Part shown: positions 46,544 through 55,239 of the stretch, piece after piece | Layout: each line of letters opens with the position of its first letter | Numbering within the stretch: the first letter of the stretch is position 1 | NCBI RefSeq assembly: GCF_022879575.1 | Contig: NZ_CP084260.1 | Location: 558,001 to 622,000, forward strand | Source: Caballeronia sp. SL2Y3 | GTDB lineage: Bacteria; Pseudomonadota; Gammaproteobacteria; Burkholderiales; Burkholderiaceae | Length of the DNA stretch: 64,000 bases | Direction: 5' to 3' | Notes under the pieces: generated by a model | Database searches by the model: none | What the model was told of the DNA's origin: nothing | The model's input: only the letters and a program-made list of their open reading frames with translations | Position numbers and translations under genes: made by a program

Positions 46544-47440
46544 ATGCTCATTCACCCCAATTTCGATCCCGTCGCGATTCACCTTGGACCGCTCGCCGTG
46601 CGCTGGTACGGCCTCATGTATCTGGTCGCGTTCATTTCGGCCATCGTCATCGGACGGCTGCGGCTGCGCCTGCCGTACGTCGCCGCGCAAGGCTGGAGCG
46701 CGAAGGATATCGACGACATGCTGTTCTACGGCGTGCTCGGCACGATTCTCGGCGGGCGCATCGGCTATGTGCTGTTCTACAAGGCGAGCTATTACGCCGC
46801 GCATCCGCTCGACATCTTCAAGGTGTGGGAAGGCGGCATGTCGTTTCACGGCGGCTTCCTCGGCGTGACCTTCGCGATGGTGCTGTTCGCGTACCAGCGC
46901 AAACGCACGTGGCTGCAAGTGACCGATTTCGTCGCGCCGATGGTGCCGCTCGGCCTCGCGGCGGGGCGTCTCGGCAACTTCATCAACGGCGAACTATGGG
47001 GCCGCGTGACCGACCCTGCCGCAGCCTGGGCGATGCTGTTCCAGAACTCGACGAACGACGACGCCATCTGGCTCGCGAAGAATCCGCAGCTCGACGCCAA
47101 GTGGCATCTGACGGAGATCTTCCAGCGTTATCACATGCTGCCGCGCCATCCGTCGCAGTTGTATGAGATCGCACTCGAAGGCATCGTGCTGTTCATCGTG
47201 ATCTGGACGTTCTCGCGCAAGCCGCGTCCGGTCGGCGCCATCTCCGCGCTCTTTCTGATCGGCTATGGACTCGCGCGCTTCACGGTGGAATTCGCCCGCG
47301 AACCGGACGACTATCTCGGCCTGCTCGCGCTGGGCCTCTCGATGGGCCAGTGGCTGTCGCTGCCGATGATCGTCGCGGGCGTCATCATGTTGGTGTGGGC
47401 GTACAAGCGGCATCGTCGCGTGGCGGCGAACGCGGCGTGA
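46544..47440 (+). CDS. lgt: Prolipoprotein diacylglyceryl transferase
   Basis: First step of lipoprotein maturation in the inner membrane, 298 residues. The signature is [18 protein letters not shown]. Other hallmarks are [13 protein letters not shown] near the start, [19 protein letters not shown], and [13 protein letters not shown]. The ATG at 46544 (MLIHPNFDP) is the conserved start; a GTG at 46511 would add 11 atypical residues. About seven helices are visible. Confidence 0.96.
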   Translation: MLIHPNFDPVAIHLGPLAVRWYGLMYLVAFISAIVIGRLRLRLPYVAAQGWSAKDIDDMLFYGVLGTILGGRIGYVLFYKASYYAAHPLDIFKVWEGGMSFHGGFLGVTFAMVLFAYQRKRTWLQVTDFVAPMVPLGLAAGRLGNFINGELWGRVTDPAAAWAMLFQNSTNDDAIWLAKNPQLDAKWHLTEIFQRYHMLPRHPSQLYEIALEGIVLFIVIWTFSRKPRPVGAISALFLIGYGLARFTVEFAREPDDYLGLLALGLSMGQWLSLPMIVAGVIMLVWAYKRHRRVAANAA

Positions 47441-47494
47441 TCTCGCGCGGGGCCGCGCTTGCGGTCCCGCTTGGGTTAGCTTGAGCTCGCTCGA

Positions 47495-48223
47495 TCAGCG
47501 GCCCATCTGCACCGAGCCGGACACATCGACGGTCACGGTCGTGGTGCCGGCTTCGAGCGCCATCGGCGCGGCCATCTTGGCGTCGGCGCCCATGGCGCGC
47601 GACTGCATCATCATCACCGGGCGCGGCGCCACGCCGCTATGCCCGACGTTCACCTCGCGAATCGAATAGCTGCTGTAGCCGAACGCCTGCGAGGCGGCTT
47701 GCGCCTGCTTGCGGAACGAATCGATGGCCTGCGTCGAGAGCTTCTGCTCCGCGGCGCGCTGCGCTTCCGGCGACAGCGAGAACGTGACGTTGCCGACCTG
47801 CATCGACGAACTCATCTTGCCCGCGAGCTTCGAGGCCGCCGCGAAGTCGTGCGATTCGAGCACGACCTCCGTGCGCCCGCGCCACGCGGAAATCTTGCCG
47901 TCGCGGTCGGTCGACGGATACACGGTGAACGAGCCGCTCTTCGCGGTCACGCCATCCACACCCTTCGCTTCGCGCAGTGCGGCTTCGGCGCGCTGATTGA
48001 GCGTCGCGGTGAGCGATGACGGATCGGCGGCTTCCTGCTCGTAAAAGAGCGTGATGGTGACGACATCCTGCGGCACTTGCGCGCTCGCCTGCGCCGAGAG
48101 CGAGAGCACGCCCGCGGGCTGCGGATTGGCGATGACCGTCTGCGCGGCGGCCGAGGCGGAATAGGCGAGAGTGGCGCCCGACATCGCGAGGGCGAGGGCG
48201 GCGGCGGTTTTCTTGTTCATCAT
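47495..48223 (-). CDS. SIMPL-domain (DUF541) secreted protein
   Basis: 242-residue exported protein with a signal peptide (MMNKKTAAALALAMSGATLA, cleavage after ASAAA) and a SIMPL/DUF541 domain recognised by VLSLSAQASAQVPQDVVTI and the following LNQRAEAALREAKG. SIMPL proteins form periplasmic multimers with unclear function, sometimes tied to oxidative stress. No neighbours clarify the role. Confidence 0.88.
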   Translation of the reverse strand: MMNKKTAAALALAMSGATLAYSASAAAQTVIANPQPAGVLSLSAQASAQVPQDVVTITLFYEQEAADPSSLTATLNQRAEAALREAKGVDGVTAKSGSFTVYPSTDRDGKISAWRGRTEVVLESHDFAAASKLAGKMSSSMQVGNVTFSLSPEAQRAAEQKLSTQAIDSFRKQAQAASQAFGYSSYSIREVNVGHSGVAPRPVMMMQSRAMGADAKMAAPMALEAGTTTVTVDVSGSVQMGR

Positions 48224-48299
48224 CGAAGGGCTCCAACGCAAGGCGTCGCGTGATTCGCGACCGCACTTAGGCGTCGGCCTGCAGCCCTTAGTTCCTGCT

Positions 48300-48758
48300 C
48301 TAGACGAGGCGTTCGGTAATAAAGCGCCACTCGTCCTCGGTGACAGGCGTGATCGACAGCCGGTTGCCGCGCGCGAGCACTTGCATGCCGGCGAGCTCCG
48401 CGTGCTCACGAAGTTCGGCGAGCGCAATGAGCCGCGTCTTCTTCACGAATCTCACATCCACGAGCATCCAGCGCGGCGTGTCCTGCTTGGACTTGGGATC
48501 GTAGTAGGCGCTTTCGGGATCGAACTGCGTGGGATCGGGATGCGCCGTCGAGCAGACCTTCGCGATTCCCGCGATACCGGGCTCGGGGCAACTCGAATGG
48601 TAGAAGAGCACGCCGTCGCCGATCTTCATCTGGTCGCGCATGAAGTTGCGCGCCTGATAGTTGCGCACGCCGGTCCACGGCAGCGTCTTCTTGGGCGCGT
48701 GCGCGAGATGATCGATGCTCGCTTCGTCCGGTTCGGACTTCATCAGCCAGTAGCGCAT
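48300..48758 (-). CDS. EVE-domain protein
   Basis: 152-residue single EVE (PUA-like) domain protein from the ATG at 48758 (MRYWLMKSEPDEASIDHL). The characteristic GVRNYQARNFMRDQMKIGD and VLFYHSSCPEPGIAGIAKV stretches form the modified-base pocket. EVE domains bind modified cytosine or similar bases; the cellular role here is unknown. A 19-residue upstream extension has no support. It sits beside the 6S RNA and zap genes. Confidence 0.92.
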   Translation of the reverse strand: MRYWLMKSEPDEASIDHLAHAPKKTLPWTGVRNYQARNFMRDQMKIGDGVLFYHSSCPEPGIAGIAKVCSTAHPDPTQFDPESAYYDPKSKQDTPRWMLVDVRFVKKTRLIALAELREHAELAGMQVLARGNRLSITPVTEDEWRFITERLV

Positions 48759-48799
48759 GATTTCGGCGTGAAGGAGTGTGCGTGCGGTTTTGGGCGATG

Positions 48800-48834
48800 C
48801 AAATGAAAACGGCACCGGTAAGAACCGATGCCGT
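48800..48834 (-). terminator. Terminator after 6S RNA
   Basis: On the minus strand ACGGCATCGG, a TTCTTA loop and CCGGTGCCGT run into TTTTCATTT, about 15 bp past the 6S RNA 3' end. Confidence 0.75.
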
Positions 48835-48850
48835 TCGTGCTTCGTAAATA

Positions 48851-49034
48851 AGGTCCCCGCCTCAGCCGCTAGGCCGGCATCCTGAACCTGGGTTCAAGAT
48901 TGGTCGCGGTAAGCAACACTTCGGGTACATCAGACAGAGTGACGCGCGCGCCCGTGCTGCAACGTTCCGCAACCGTGCCAATGTAGCATTGGTTCAAGGA
49001 ATATATGACCTTGGCGTACCAGGCAGGGAGACCT
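48851..49034 (-). ncRNA. ssrS: 6S RNA
   Basis: Small RNA that binds sigma-70 RNA polymerase. The minus strand ends with CTTGAACCCAGGTTCAGGAT and then GCCGGCCTAGCGGCTGAGG, matching the conserved 3' half of proteobacterial 6S RNA. Its 5' segment GGTCTCCCTGCC pairs with the 3' GGCGGGGACC to close the long rod. The position directly downstream of zapA on the same strand is the conserved 6S location. The length of about 180 nt is as expected; exact ends are estimates. Confidence 0.85.
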
Positions 49035-49036
49035 CA

Positions 49037-49065
49037 CTGTACACCAAACGTTTGGTCCTTGCAGC
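49037..49065 (-). promoter_or_regulatory. 6S RNA promoter with perfect 14-bp palindrome
   Basis: TACAGT (minus, 49037-49042) is a fair -10, placing the start near 49030. ACCAAACGTTTGGT at 49044-49057 is a perfect palindrome within the -10/-35 spacer. The -35 is weak. Confidence 0.5.
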
Positions 49066-49150
49066 GTTTGCCCGCGTTTCTCGCGGTATCTTTTTTTGAT
49101 GGATATCGCGACGCTGATTAGGTCAGCGCATGACCGTCAGTGCGCTTCGC

Positions 49151-49465
49151 TCAGTGCGCTTCATATTGCGCAATGACAGCGCCGAGCTGCTCGTTCATCG
49201 AATGCATGGTGCGGCGGATTTCCTCGGCCGGGAACGCTTCGCCGTGGCGCACGCTTTCCTGCAGCTTGAGCAATTCGGACGCCAACGAAAGCGCGGCCAT
49301 TACCGCGATGCGGTCCGTGCCGCGCACGCTGCTTGCGTTGCGGACCTTGTTCATTTCGGCATCGACGCGGGCCACGGCTTCGCGCAGAGCGGCTTCGGTT
49401 TCCGGCGAGCACGCGAGGCGATACTGCTGGCCGAGAATGGATACTTCGATCTGCGTGGTCGTCAT
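49151..49465 (-). CDS. zapA: Cell division protein ZapA
   Basis: Z-ring associated protein that cross-links FtsZ, 104 residues. It begins MTTTQIEVSILGQQYRLACS, the ZapA N-terminal domain, and has the C-terminal helix MAALSLASELLKLQE. It overlaps the coiled-coil gene upstream by four bases and precedes 6S RNA, as in many proteobacteria. Confidence 0.95.
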   Translation of the reverse strand: MTTTQIEVSILGQQYRLACSPETEAALREAVARVDAEMNKVRNASSVRGTDRIAVMAALSLASELLKLQESVRHGEAFPAEEIRRTMHSMNEQLGAVIAQYEAH

Positions 49466-49851
49466 GCCTTCTCTCCTTGATGATGCTCGCCGTGCACTTC
49501 TTCCGCGTGCGCATGTTCGTGCTGCGCTTCGCGCGACGCGCTGGCTTCGGCGTTCAGAAGATCGAGCTGATTGTCGCTCTCGGCATGATGCGCTTTGCCG
49601 CGCGGCAGCTTTTCGAGGATCGCGTTGAGGCGCACTTGCGCGTCGTCGATCTTCGCGGACAGCGAATCCCGTTCGCCTTGCAGCGCGTCGCGCTCCTGGC
49701 GAACCTGCGCGAGTTCGGCCTGAACGCTGGCGTAATCGGCGCGCAGCTGTTCCATTTGTGCTTCGAGCGCGAGACGCGCCTGATTGTGGCGCTCGCTGAT
49801 CTTGATCAGCCGGCCGATGTTCCCTGACAGTGATTCGAGTTCGTTGAGCAT
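49462..49851 (-). CDS. ZapB-like coiled-coil protein
   Basis: 129-residue mostly helical protein; residues of about 1-85 form a heptad-rich coiled coil (LEAQMEQLRADYASVQAEL) and the tail is His/Glu-rich. Coupling to zapA (ATGA overlap) suggests a division role like ZapB or the DUF904 group, but sequence alone does not prove this. Confidence 0.75.
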   Translation of the reverse strand: MLNELESLSGNIGRLIKISERHNQARLALEAQMEQLRADYASVQAELAQVRQERDALQGERDSLSAKIDDAQVRLNAILEKLPRGKAHHAESDNQLDLLNAEASASREAQHEHAHAEEVHGEHHQGEKA

Positions 49852-50016
49852 GTGCTGCGTCCTCTAAAGACCTGGCATTTTAGCGCGGTTCAAAGGCGCT
49901 TCCGATAATTGTCTCGTTTCGAGACGTAACAACACGCGATCTTGCGCGCATCGCCGCGTATTCATGTGTGGAATGTCCGCGCGTGACGCACCCGGATGCG
50001 CGGCTGACGATGCTCG

Positions 50017-50049
50017 CTCGTCGCTTGCTCGTCGCTTGCTCGTCGCTTG
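50017..50049. repeat. 11-bp direct repeat, three copies
   Basis: CTCGTCGCTTG occurs three times head to tail at 50017, 50028 and 50039, with a fourth partial copy. It lies just before the cobalamin riboswitch. Confidence 0.85.
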
Positions 50050-50124
50050 CTCGTTGTCCAGACCTCGCGGTGAGGCGCCGCGCGCCTTCTTGACGGCCCC
50101 CATGCGCGCTCCTACACTTGCCGC

Positions 50125-50400
50125 ACTTTTGGTGCTCGCGCCGCCTTTCTTGCGGCGCAGTCAAACGGGAAACAGGAAGCGTCGTCTCGCCTCGCGCGGC
50201 TCGCCAACCTGTGCTGCCCCCGCAACGGTAAGCGACCGCAACGCAAGTTGCAAGTCGTCCCTCGCGCGTTTCTCCGTGTTGCTCCGTGGTCGTTTGCCAT
50301 TGGAGACGCGACTGCAAGAAACGTGTCGGCGCCACTGCGCTTCGAAGCGCGGGAAGGCGGGACGATGCGTCGCCAGCCCGGATACCGGCCAATCGTCCAG
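50125..50400 (+). promoter_or_regulatory. Cobalamin (AdoCbl) riboswitch
   Basis: The leader begins GGTGCTCGCGCC (50131), has GGGAAACAGG, then the conserved box CTGTGCTGCCCCCGCAACGG at about 50211-50230. It ends with GCCAGCCCGGATACCGGCC (50372-50390). These are the B12-element hallmarks. It precedes btuB and should repress the btuB-btuCD-cobTSC operon when adenosylcobalamin is abundant. Confidence 0.9.
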
Positions 50401-50491
50401 CGCGCCGATGCTTCGCAAGACGGCGCGTGCGTCGCGCACAGACCTCGCGGGGAGCGGGGCACGCGCCAGTCTCCAACGGGAACGCATCCAC

Positions 50492-52363
50492 ATGGTCTTG
50501 CCTTCGTCCGGCCTCATTCGTCGCGCGGCGCGCGTCGTGATGTGCGCCGCCGCGAGTGCGCCGCTTGTCCAGGCCGCGCACGCCGATTCCGATTCTCCGT
50601 CGCAGACACTCGCGCCCGTCGTCGTCACGGCGACGCGCGGCGCGCAACCGCTCGCCGATTCCATCCCGCAGGCGACGCTCTTCGACGCGCAAGACATCGC
50701 CGACAGCAATGCGGACGATGTGCTCGGACTCATCGCGCTCGCGCCCGGCGTGCAGATCACGCGCAACGGCGGGCCCGGCGCGACCTCGGGCGTCTTCATA
50801 CGCGGCGCGTCGTCGACGCAATCGCTCGTGCTGATCGACGGCGTGCGCGTCGAATCCGTCTCTCTGGGCGCGGCGCAGTTGTCGCAATTGATGCTCGATC
50901 AGACCGGCCGCGTCGAAGTGGTCAATGGCAATGTGTCGGCGCTGTATGGATCGAACGCGATCGGCGGCGTCGTGCAGATTTTCACGAAGGAGGGCGAAGC
51001 ACATCCGCCGCGCTTTCACTTCGAAGCCGAATACGGCAGCTATCACACGCAACGGCAATCGGCGGGCGTCGACGGCGCGCTCGATGCCGAGGGCCGCACC
51101 ACGTTCAGCCTGAACGTGTCGCGCGAGAAGACCGACGGCTTTTCGTCGATCGATCCCGCGCGCGCGCCCGGCGCGAATCCGAACGCGAACGGTTATCTGA
51201 ACGAAAGCGTCGCCGCGACGCTGCGCCACAAGTTCAGCGACAAGTGGGACGCGGGCGTGCGCTTCCTGCAATCGAACGGCGTGAACAGCTTCGACGATCC
51301 CTACGGCGTGCCGACCGATCTCAACGAATCGCATGATCGCGTGCGCTCGGCGTCGGTGTTCGCGAACGGCAAGCTCACCGACAACTGGACGACGCACTTC
51401 ACCGTCGCGCAGGGGCAAGACCGCGCGAACATCGAGAAGAACGGCGTCTATACGAGCCGCTTCGACTCGGAGAATCATCAGTATCTGTGGCAGAACGACT
51501 TTCGGCTCACAGACGCGCACAAGCTCGTGTTCGGCTACGAGCACCTCGACCAGTCGCTCGATTCGGACCAGTTCAGCGCGCCCGACCGGCATGTGAACTC
51601 CGTTTTCGCGGGCTATGTCGGCCGCTTCGGTCCGAGCGAAGTGCAGGCCAACGTGCGCCGCGACCAGTATTCCGACTTCGGCGGCGCGAACAGCTACTAT
51701 CTGGGCTACGCGTACAACTTCGATTCGCACTGGCGCGCGAGCGCGAGCTACGCGGCGTCGTTTCGCGCGCCGAGCTTCGACGATCTCTACTATCCGTTCA
51801 GCGGCAATCCGTCGATACAGCCGGAGCGCAGCCATTCGGCCGAGGCCGCGTTGCAGTACGCATCGGACAAGATCGGCGTGATGCGCGTGACGGCATTCGA
51901 GACGCGCTATTCGAATCTGATCGACTACGTGGGCGACAGCAGCGGCTTCTATACCGCGCAGAACGTGGGGCGCGCGAAGGTGCAGGGCGTCGAGGGATCG
52001 TGGGCGGGACACGTGGGCGCAACGGACGTGCGCGCGAGCGTGACGTTCCAGAATCCCGTCGACGAGACGAATCACGAAGAGTTGACGCGTCGCGCGCGGC
52101 GCTTCGCGTCGCTGTCGGCGCATCGGTCGATCGGGCGCTGGCGCGTGGGCGGCGAGTGGATCGTGAGCGGCGCGCGCAGCGATTACGATTCGACGCTCGC
52201 GGGCTACGGCGTCGTCAATCTGTCCGCGCAATACGACATCACGAAGTCGTGGTACGTGAATGCGCGCATCGACAACCTGTTCGACCGCAACTATGAACTG
52301 GCTTACTCGTACAACACGCCGCGTCGCGGCGCTTACGTCACGATCGGCTGGCATCCGTCGTGA
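50492..52363 (+). CDS. btuB: TonB-dependent vitamin B12 receptor
   Basis: Outer-membrane corrinoid receptor, 623 residues from the ATG at 50492. A signal peptide (MVLPSSGLIRRAARVVMCAA, cleaved before DSDS) is followed by the TonB box region QTLAPVVVTATRGAQP. The plug domain carries GVQITRNGGPGATSGVFIRG and the beta-barrel ends with the aromatic-rich RRGAYVTIGWHPS. The riboswitch lies about 90 bp upstream. The open frame extends much further back but only through riboswitch sequence. The stop overlaps the GTG start of btuC. Confidence 0.95.
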   Translation: MVLPSSGLIRRAARVVMCAAASAPLVQAAHADSDSPSQTLAPVVVTATRGAQPLADSIPQATLFDAQDIADSNADDVLGLIALAPGVQITRNGGPGATSGVFIRGASSTQSLVLIDGVRVESVSLGAAQLSQLMLDQTGRVEVVNGNVSALYGSNAIGGVVQIFTKEGEAHPPRFHFEAEYGSYHTQRQSAGVDGALDAEGRTTFSLNVSREKTDGFSSIDPARAPGANPNANGYLNESVAATLRHKFSDKWDAGVRFLQSNGVNSFDDPYGVPTDLNESHDRVRSASVFANGKLTDNWTTHFTVAQGQDRANIEKNGVYTSRFDSENHQYLWQNDFRLTDAHKLVFGYEHLDQSLDSDQFSAPDRHVNSVFAGYVGRFGPSEVQANVRRDQYSDFGGANSYYLGYAYNFDSHWRASASYAASFRAPSFDDLYYPFSGNPSIQPERSHSAEAALQYASDKIGVMRVTAFETRYSNLIDYVGDSSGFYTAQNVGRAKVQGVEGSWAGHVGATDVRASVTFQNPVDETNHEELTRRARRFASLSAHRSIGRWRVGGEWIVSGARSDYDSTLAGYGVVNLSAQYDITKSWYVNARIDNLFDRNYELAYSYNTPRRGAYVTIGWHPS

Positions 52364-53397
52364 GCCACGCCGCTGACGCGCGCCGTCCGATGAAGGCGAT
52401 GCACGCAGGCCGCGCCGCCGCGATCTGGCTCGCGTTGGGCGCGGCGGTCGTCGTCGTGCTGGCGGCGTCGCTCGCGCTCGGAAGCGTCGCGCTGCCGCCG
52501 ACGCGCGCCATCGCCGCGCTGCTGCACGCGCACGCGGCCACGCCCGATATCGCCGATGAAATCGTGCTGAACCTGCGATTGCCGCGCGCGCTCGCGGGCT
52601 TCGCATCGGGCGCGCTGCTCGCGCTCGCCGGGGCGCTGCTGCAAGTGCTGCTGCGCAATCCGCTCGCTGAACCGTACGTGCTCGGCGTGTCCGGCGGCGC
52701 GGCGGCGTTCGCTCTTTCCGCGATGCTCGCGTCGATGCCGTGGTGGGGCGTCGATCTCGCCGCGTGCGCGGGCGCGCTCGCATCCATCGTGCTGGTGCTC
52801 GGACTTGCGCGCACGCACATGTGGCACGGCGAACAGGACGCATCGCCACGGCTCTTGCTCACGGGCGTCGTGGTCGCGGCGGGCTGGGGCGCGCTCATCA
52901 CGCTGATACTCAGCGTGGCGCCCGAGAACCGGCTGCGCGGCATGGTCTTCTGGCTGACCGGCGACCTCAACGGCGCATCGACGCCGTGGCCCGCGATGAT
53001 CGCGCTCGGCGTGGCGCTCGCGTTGATCGTGCCGTGCGCGCCGCAGTTGAACGTGCTGTTGCGCGGCGAAGCCACCGCGCGTTCGCTCGGCGTGCCGGTG
53101 GAACGCGTGCGGCTGCGCGTGTATCTGGTGGCATCGCTCGCGGCGGCGGCAGCGGTGACTACGGCGGGGACCATCGGCTTCGTCGGGCTCGTGGTGCCGC
53201 ATCTGCTGCGGCTCGCGTTCGGCAACGACCAGCGCATGCTCGTGCCCGCCGCCGCGCTCGCGGGCGGCCTCGCCGTGATGAGCGCGGACCTCGCCGCGCG
53301 GACGGTCATCGCGCCGGCGCAGTTGCCGGTGGGCGTCGTCACGGCGCTGATCGGCGTGCCCATGTTCCTGTGGATGCTGCTGCGAAGGCCGCGATGA
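52360..53397 (+). CDS. btuC: Vitamin B12 ABC transporter permease
   Basis: FecCD-family inner-membrane permease, 345 residues with about ten helices. The motifs ALLQVLLRNPLAEPYVLGVSG and TIGFVGLVVPHLLRLAFGND are typical. The GTG start overlaps the btuB stop (GTGA); an ATG at 52390 would shorten it by 10 residues. It overlaps btuD by four bases. Confidence 0.94.
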   Translation: MSHAADARRPMKAMHAGRAAAIWLALGAAVVVVLAASLALGSVALPPTRAIAALLHAHAATPDIADEIVLNLRLPRALAGFASGALLALAGALLQVLLRNPLAEPYVLGVSGGAAAFALSAMLASMPWWGVDLAACAGALASIVLVLGLARTHMWHGEQDASPRLLLTGVVVAAGWGALITLILSVAPENRLRGMVFWLTGDLNGASTPWPAMIALGVALALIVPCAPQLNVLLRGEATARSLGVPVERVRLRVYLVASLAAAAAVTTAGTIGFVGLVVPHLLRLAFGNDQRMLVPAAALAGGLAVMSADLAARTVIAPAQLPVGVVTALIGVPMFLWMLLRRPR

Positions 53398-54173
53398 AGC
53401 CGCTCTCTGTCGATAACCTCGCCTTGCGCGCGGGCGCCCGAACGCTCGTCGATGGCCTTTCTGCGACCATCGCGGCGGGCGAAGTGTGGTGTATCGCCGG
53501 GCCGAACGGCGCGGGCAAGACCACGCTCATCGGCGTGCTCGCGGGAATCGCGAAGCCGGCGTCGGGCGCGATCACGCTCGGCGGCCGCGCGCTTGCGTCG
53601 TGGCGCGCGGCGGACCTCGCCCGGGAACGCGCGCTGATGCCGCAAAGCACGCACGACGCCTTCAGCGCAACCGTGCTCGACACCGTGCTGCTCAACCGCT
53701 TTCCGTATCTGACGGGCTGGGGCTGGGAAAGCGAAGACGACCGCGCCGCCGCGCATGCCGCGCTCGCGGCGCTCGGTCTCGCAGACCTGGCTTCGCGCGA
53801 CGTGCTCACGCTCTCGGGCGGCGAAAGGCAGCGCGTGGCGCTTGCCGCCGCGCTATGCCAGCAAGCGCCGCTCTTGCTGCTCGACGAACCGCTCGCGCAT
53901 CTGGACCTGCATCATCAGATCGACTGCCTGCATGCGCTCGCCGCCGCCGCGCGCGACGAGGGACGCGCGATCGTCTTTTCGTGCCATGACCTGAATCTTG
54001 CGCGCCGCTTCGCCACGCACGCGCTCTTGCTCGACGGCAAGGGCGGCGCGCATGTCGGTCCCGTCGCCGACGTGCTGACGCCCGCGCGCGCGAGCGCGGC
54101 GTTCGGCTATCCGCTGGTCCTGATCCGCGATGGCGAGCACGAAGCGCTCGTGCCTTCGCTTCACCCTTTCTGA
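53394..54173 (+). CDS. btuD: Vitamin B12 ABC transporter ATPase
   Basis: Cytoplasmic ATPase, 259 residues from the ATG overlapping the btuC stop. Walker A is GPNGAGKTTLIGV, signature LTLSGGERQRVALAAAL, Walker B LLLLDEPLAHLD, and the switch histidine is in FSCHDLNL. It forms the importer with BtuC and the binding protein encoded near the window's right end. Confidence 0.94.
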   Translation: MKPLSVDNLALRAGARTLVDGLSATIAAGEVWCIAGPNGAGKTTLIGVLAGIAKPASGAITLGGRALASWRAADLARERALMPQSTHDAFSATVLDTVLLNRFPYLTGWGWESEDDRAAAHAALAALGLADLASRDVLTLSGGERQRVALAAALCQQAPLLLLDEPLAHLDLHHQIDCLHALAAAARDEGRAIVFSCHDLNLARRFATHALLLDGKGGAHVGPVADVLTPARASAAFGYPLVLIRDGEHEALVPSLHPF

Positions 54174-54185
54174 CGAGGAACGCCG

Positions 54186-55238
54186 ATGTCCACTGCTCAC
54201 GCGCTGCCGAAGCCTTGCCCGCTCGACCGCAGCATCGAACCGGAGCTGCGCCGCATCATCGACATGAAGACGAAGCCGCCCGGCAGCCTCGGCCGGCTCG
54301 AAACGCTCGCGCTGCAAATGGGTTTGATCCAGCAGACGACGAAGCCGCGCATCGAGCGTCCCGCGATGATCGTGTTCGCGGGCGATCACGGCATCGCGGC
54401 CGAAGGCGTGAGTCCGTATCCGCAGGAAGTGACGGCGCAGATGGTCGCGAATTTCCTGGCGGGCGGCGCGGCGATCAACGCGTTGTCGCGCTCGGTCGGC
54501 ATGGCGCTCGAAGTGGTCGATGCGGGCGTGGCGACGCCCATTCCGGTCGATCACGGCTACGAGCGGCTGTCGCTCGGTCTCGGCACGCGCAACTTCGCGC
54601 GGCAAGCGGCGATGTCGCGCGAGACGGCGCTCGAAGGCATCGCGCGGGGCGCGTCGCGTGTGCGCCATCACGCGTCGCTCGGGACGAACGTGATCGGCTT
54701 CGGCGAAATGGGCATCGCGAACACGTCGGCGGCGGCGTGTCTGATGAGCCGCTTGTGCGCGCTGCCTATCGACGAATGCGTCGGCCGCGGCACGGGTCTC
54801 GACGATCGCGGCCTCGCGCATAAACGCGATGTGCTCGGGCGCGCGCTCGCATCGCATGCGGCGAGCGGCAACGCGATCGACACGCTCGCCACGTTCGGCG
54901 GCTTCGAAATAGCGATGATGACGGGCGCGTATCTCGCGGCGGCAGAAGCGCGCATGACCATTCTCGTCGACGGCTTCATCGCGACGTCCGCGCTGCTCGT
55001 CGCGTCGCGGATCGCGCCGGACGTGCGCGAGTACTGCGTGTTCGCGCATGCATCGAACGAAGCGGGGCATCAGCGCATGCTCGCGCATCTGGACGCCGCG
55101 CCGCTCTTGCAACTCGACATGCGTCTCGGCGAAGGCACGGGCGCGGCGCTCGCGCTGCCTATCTTGCGCGCGGCCGTGGCTTTCGTCGACGAAATGGCGA
55201 GCTTCGATGCAGCGGGCGTCTCGAACAAACAAGCCTGA
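54186..55238 (+). CDS. cobT: Nicotinate-nucleotide--dimethylbenzimidazole phosphoribosyltransferase
   Basis: Activates the lower ligand of cobalamin as alpha-ribazole phosphate, 350 residues. Signatures are MKTKPPGSLGRLETLALQ, VFAGDHGIAAEGVSPYP and FGEMGIANTSAAA. It begins 12 bp after btuD in the same operon. Confidence 0.96.
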   Translation: MSTAHALPKPCPLDRSIEPELRRIIDMKTKPPGSLGRLETLALQMGLIQQTTKPRIERPAMIVFAGDHGIAAEGVSPYPQEVTAQMVANFLAGGAAINALSRSVGMALEVVDAGVATPIPVDHGYERLSLGLGTRNFARQAAMSRETALEGIARGASRVRHHASLGTNVIGFGEMGIANTSAAACLMSRLCALPIDECVGRGTGLDDRGLAHKRDVLGRALASHAASGNAIDTLATFGGFEIAMMTGAYLAAAEARMTILVDGFIATSALLVASRIAPDVREYCVFAHASNEAGHQRMLAHLDAAPLLQLDMRLGEGTGAALALPILRAAVAFVDEMASFDAAGVSNKQA

Positions 55239-55239
55239 C

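Noticed and set aside
49880..52849. 989-codon minus-strand frame opposite btuB and the riboswitch
   Set aside because: It is antisense to a well-supported operon, Arg/Ala-rich in composition, and typical of long spurious frames in high-GC DNA.
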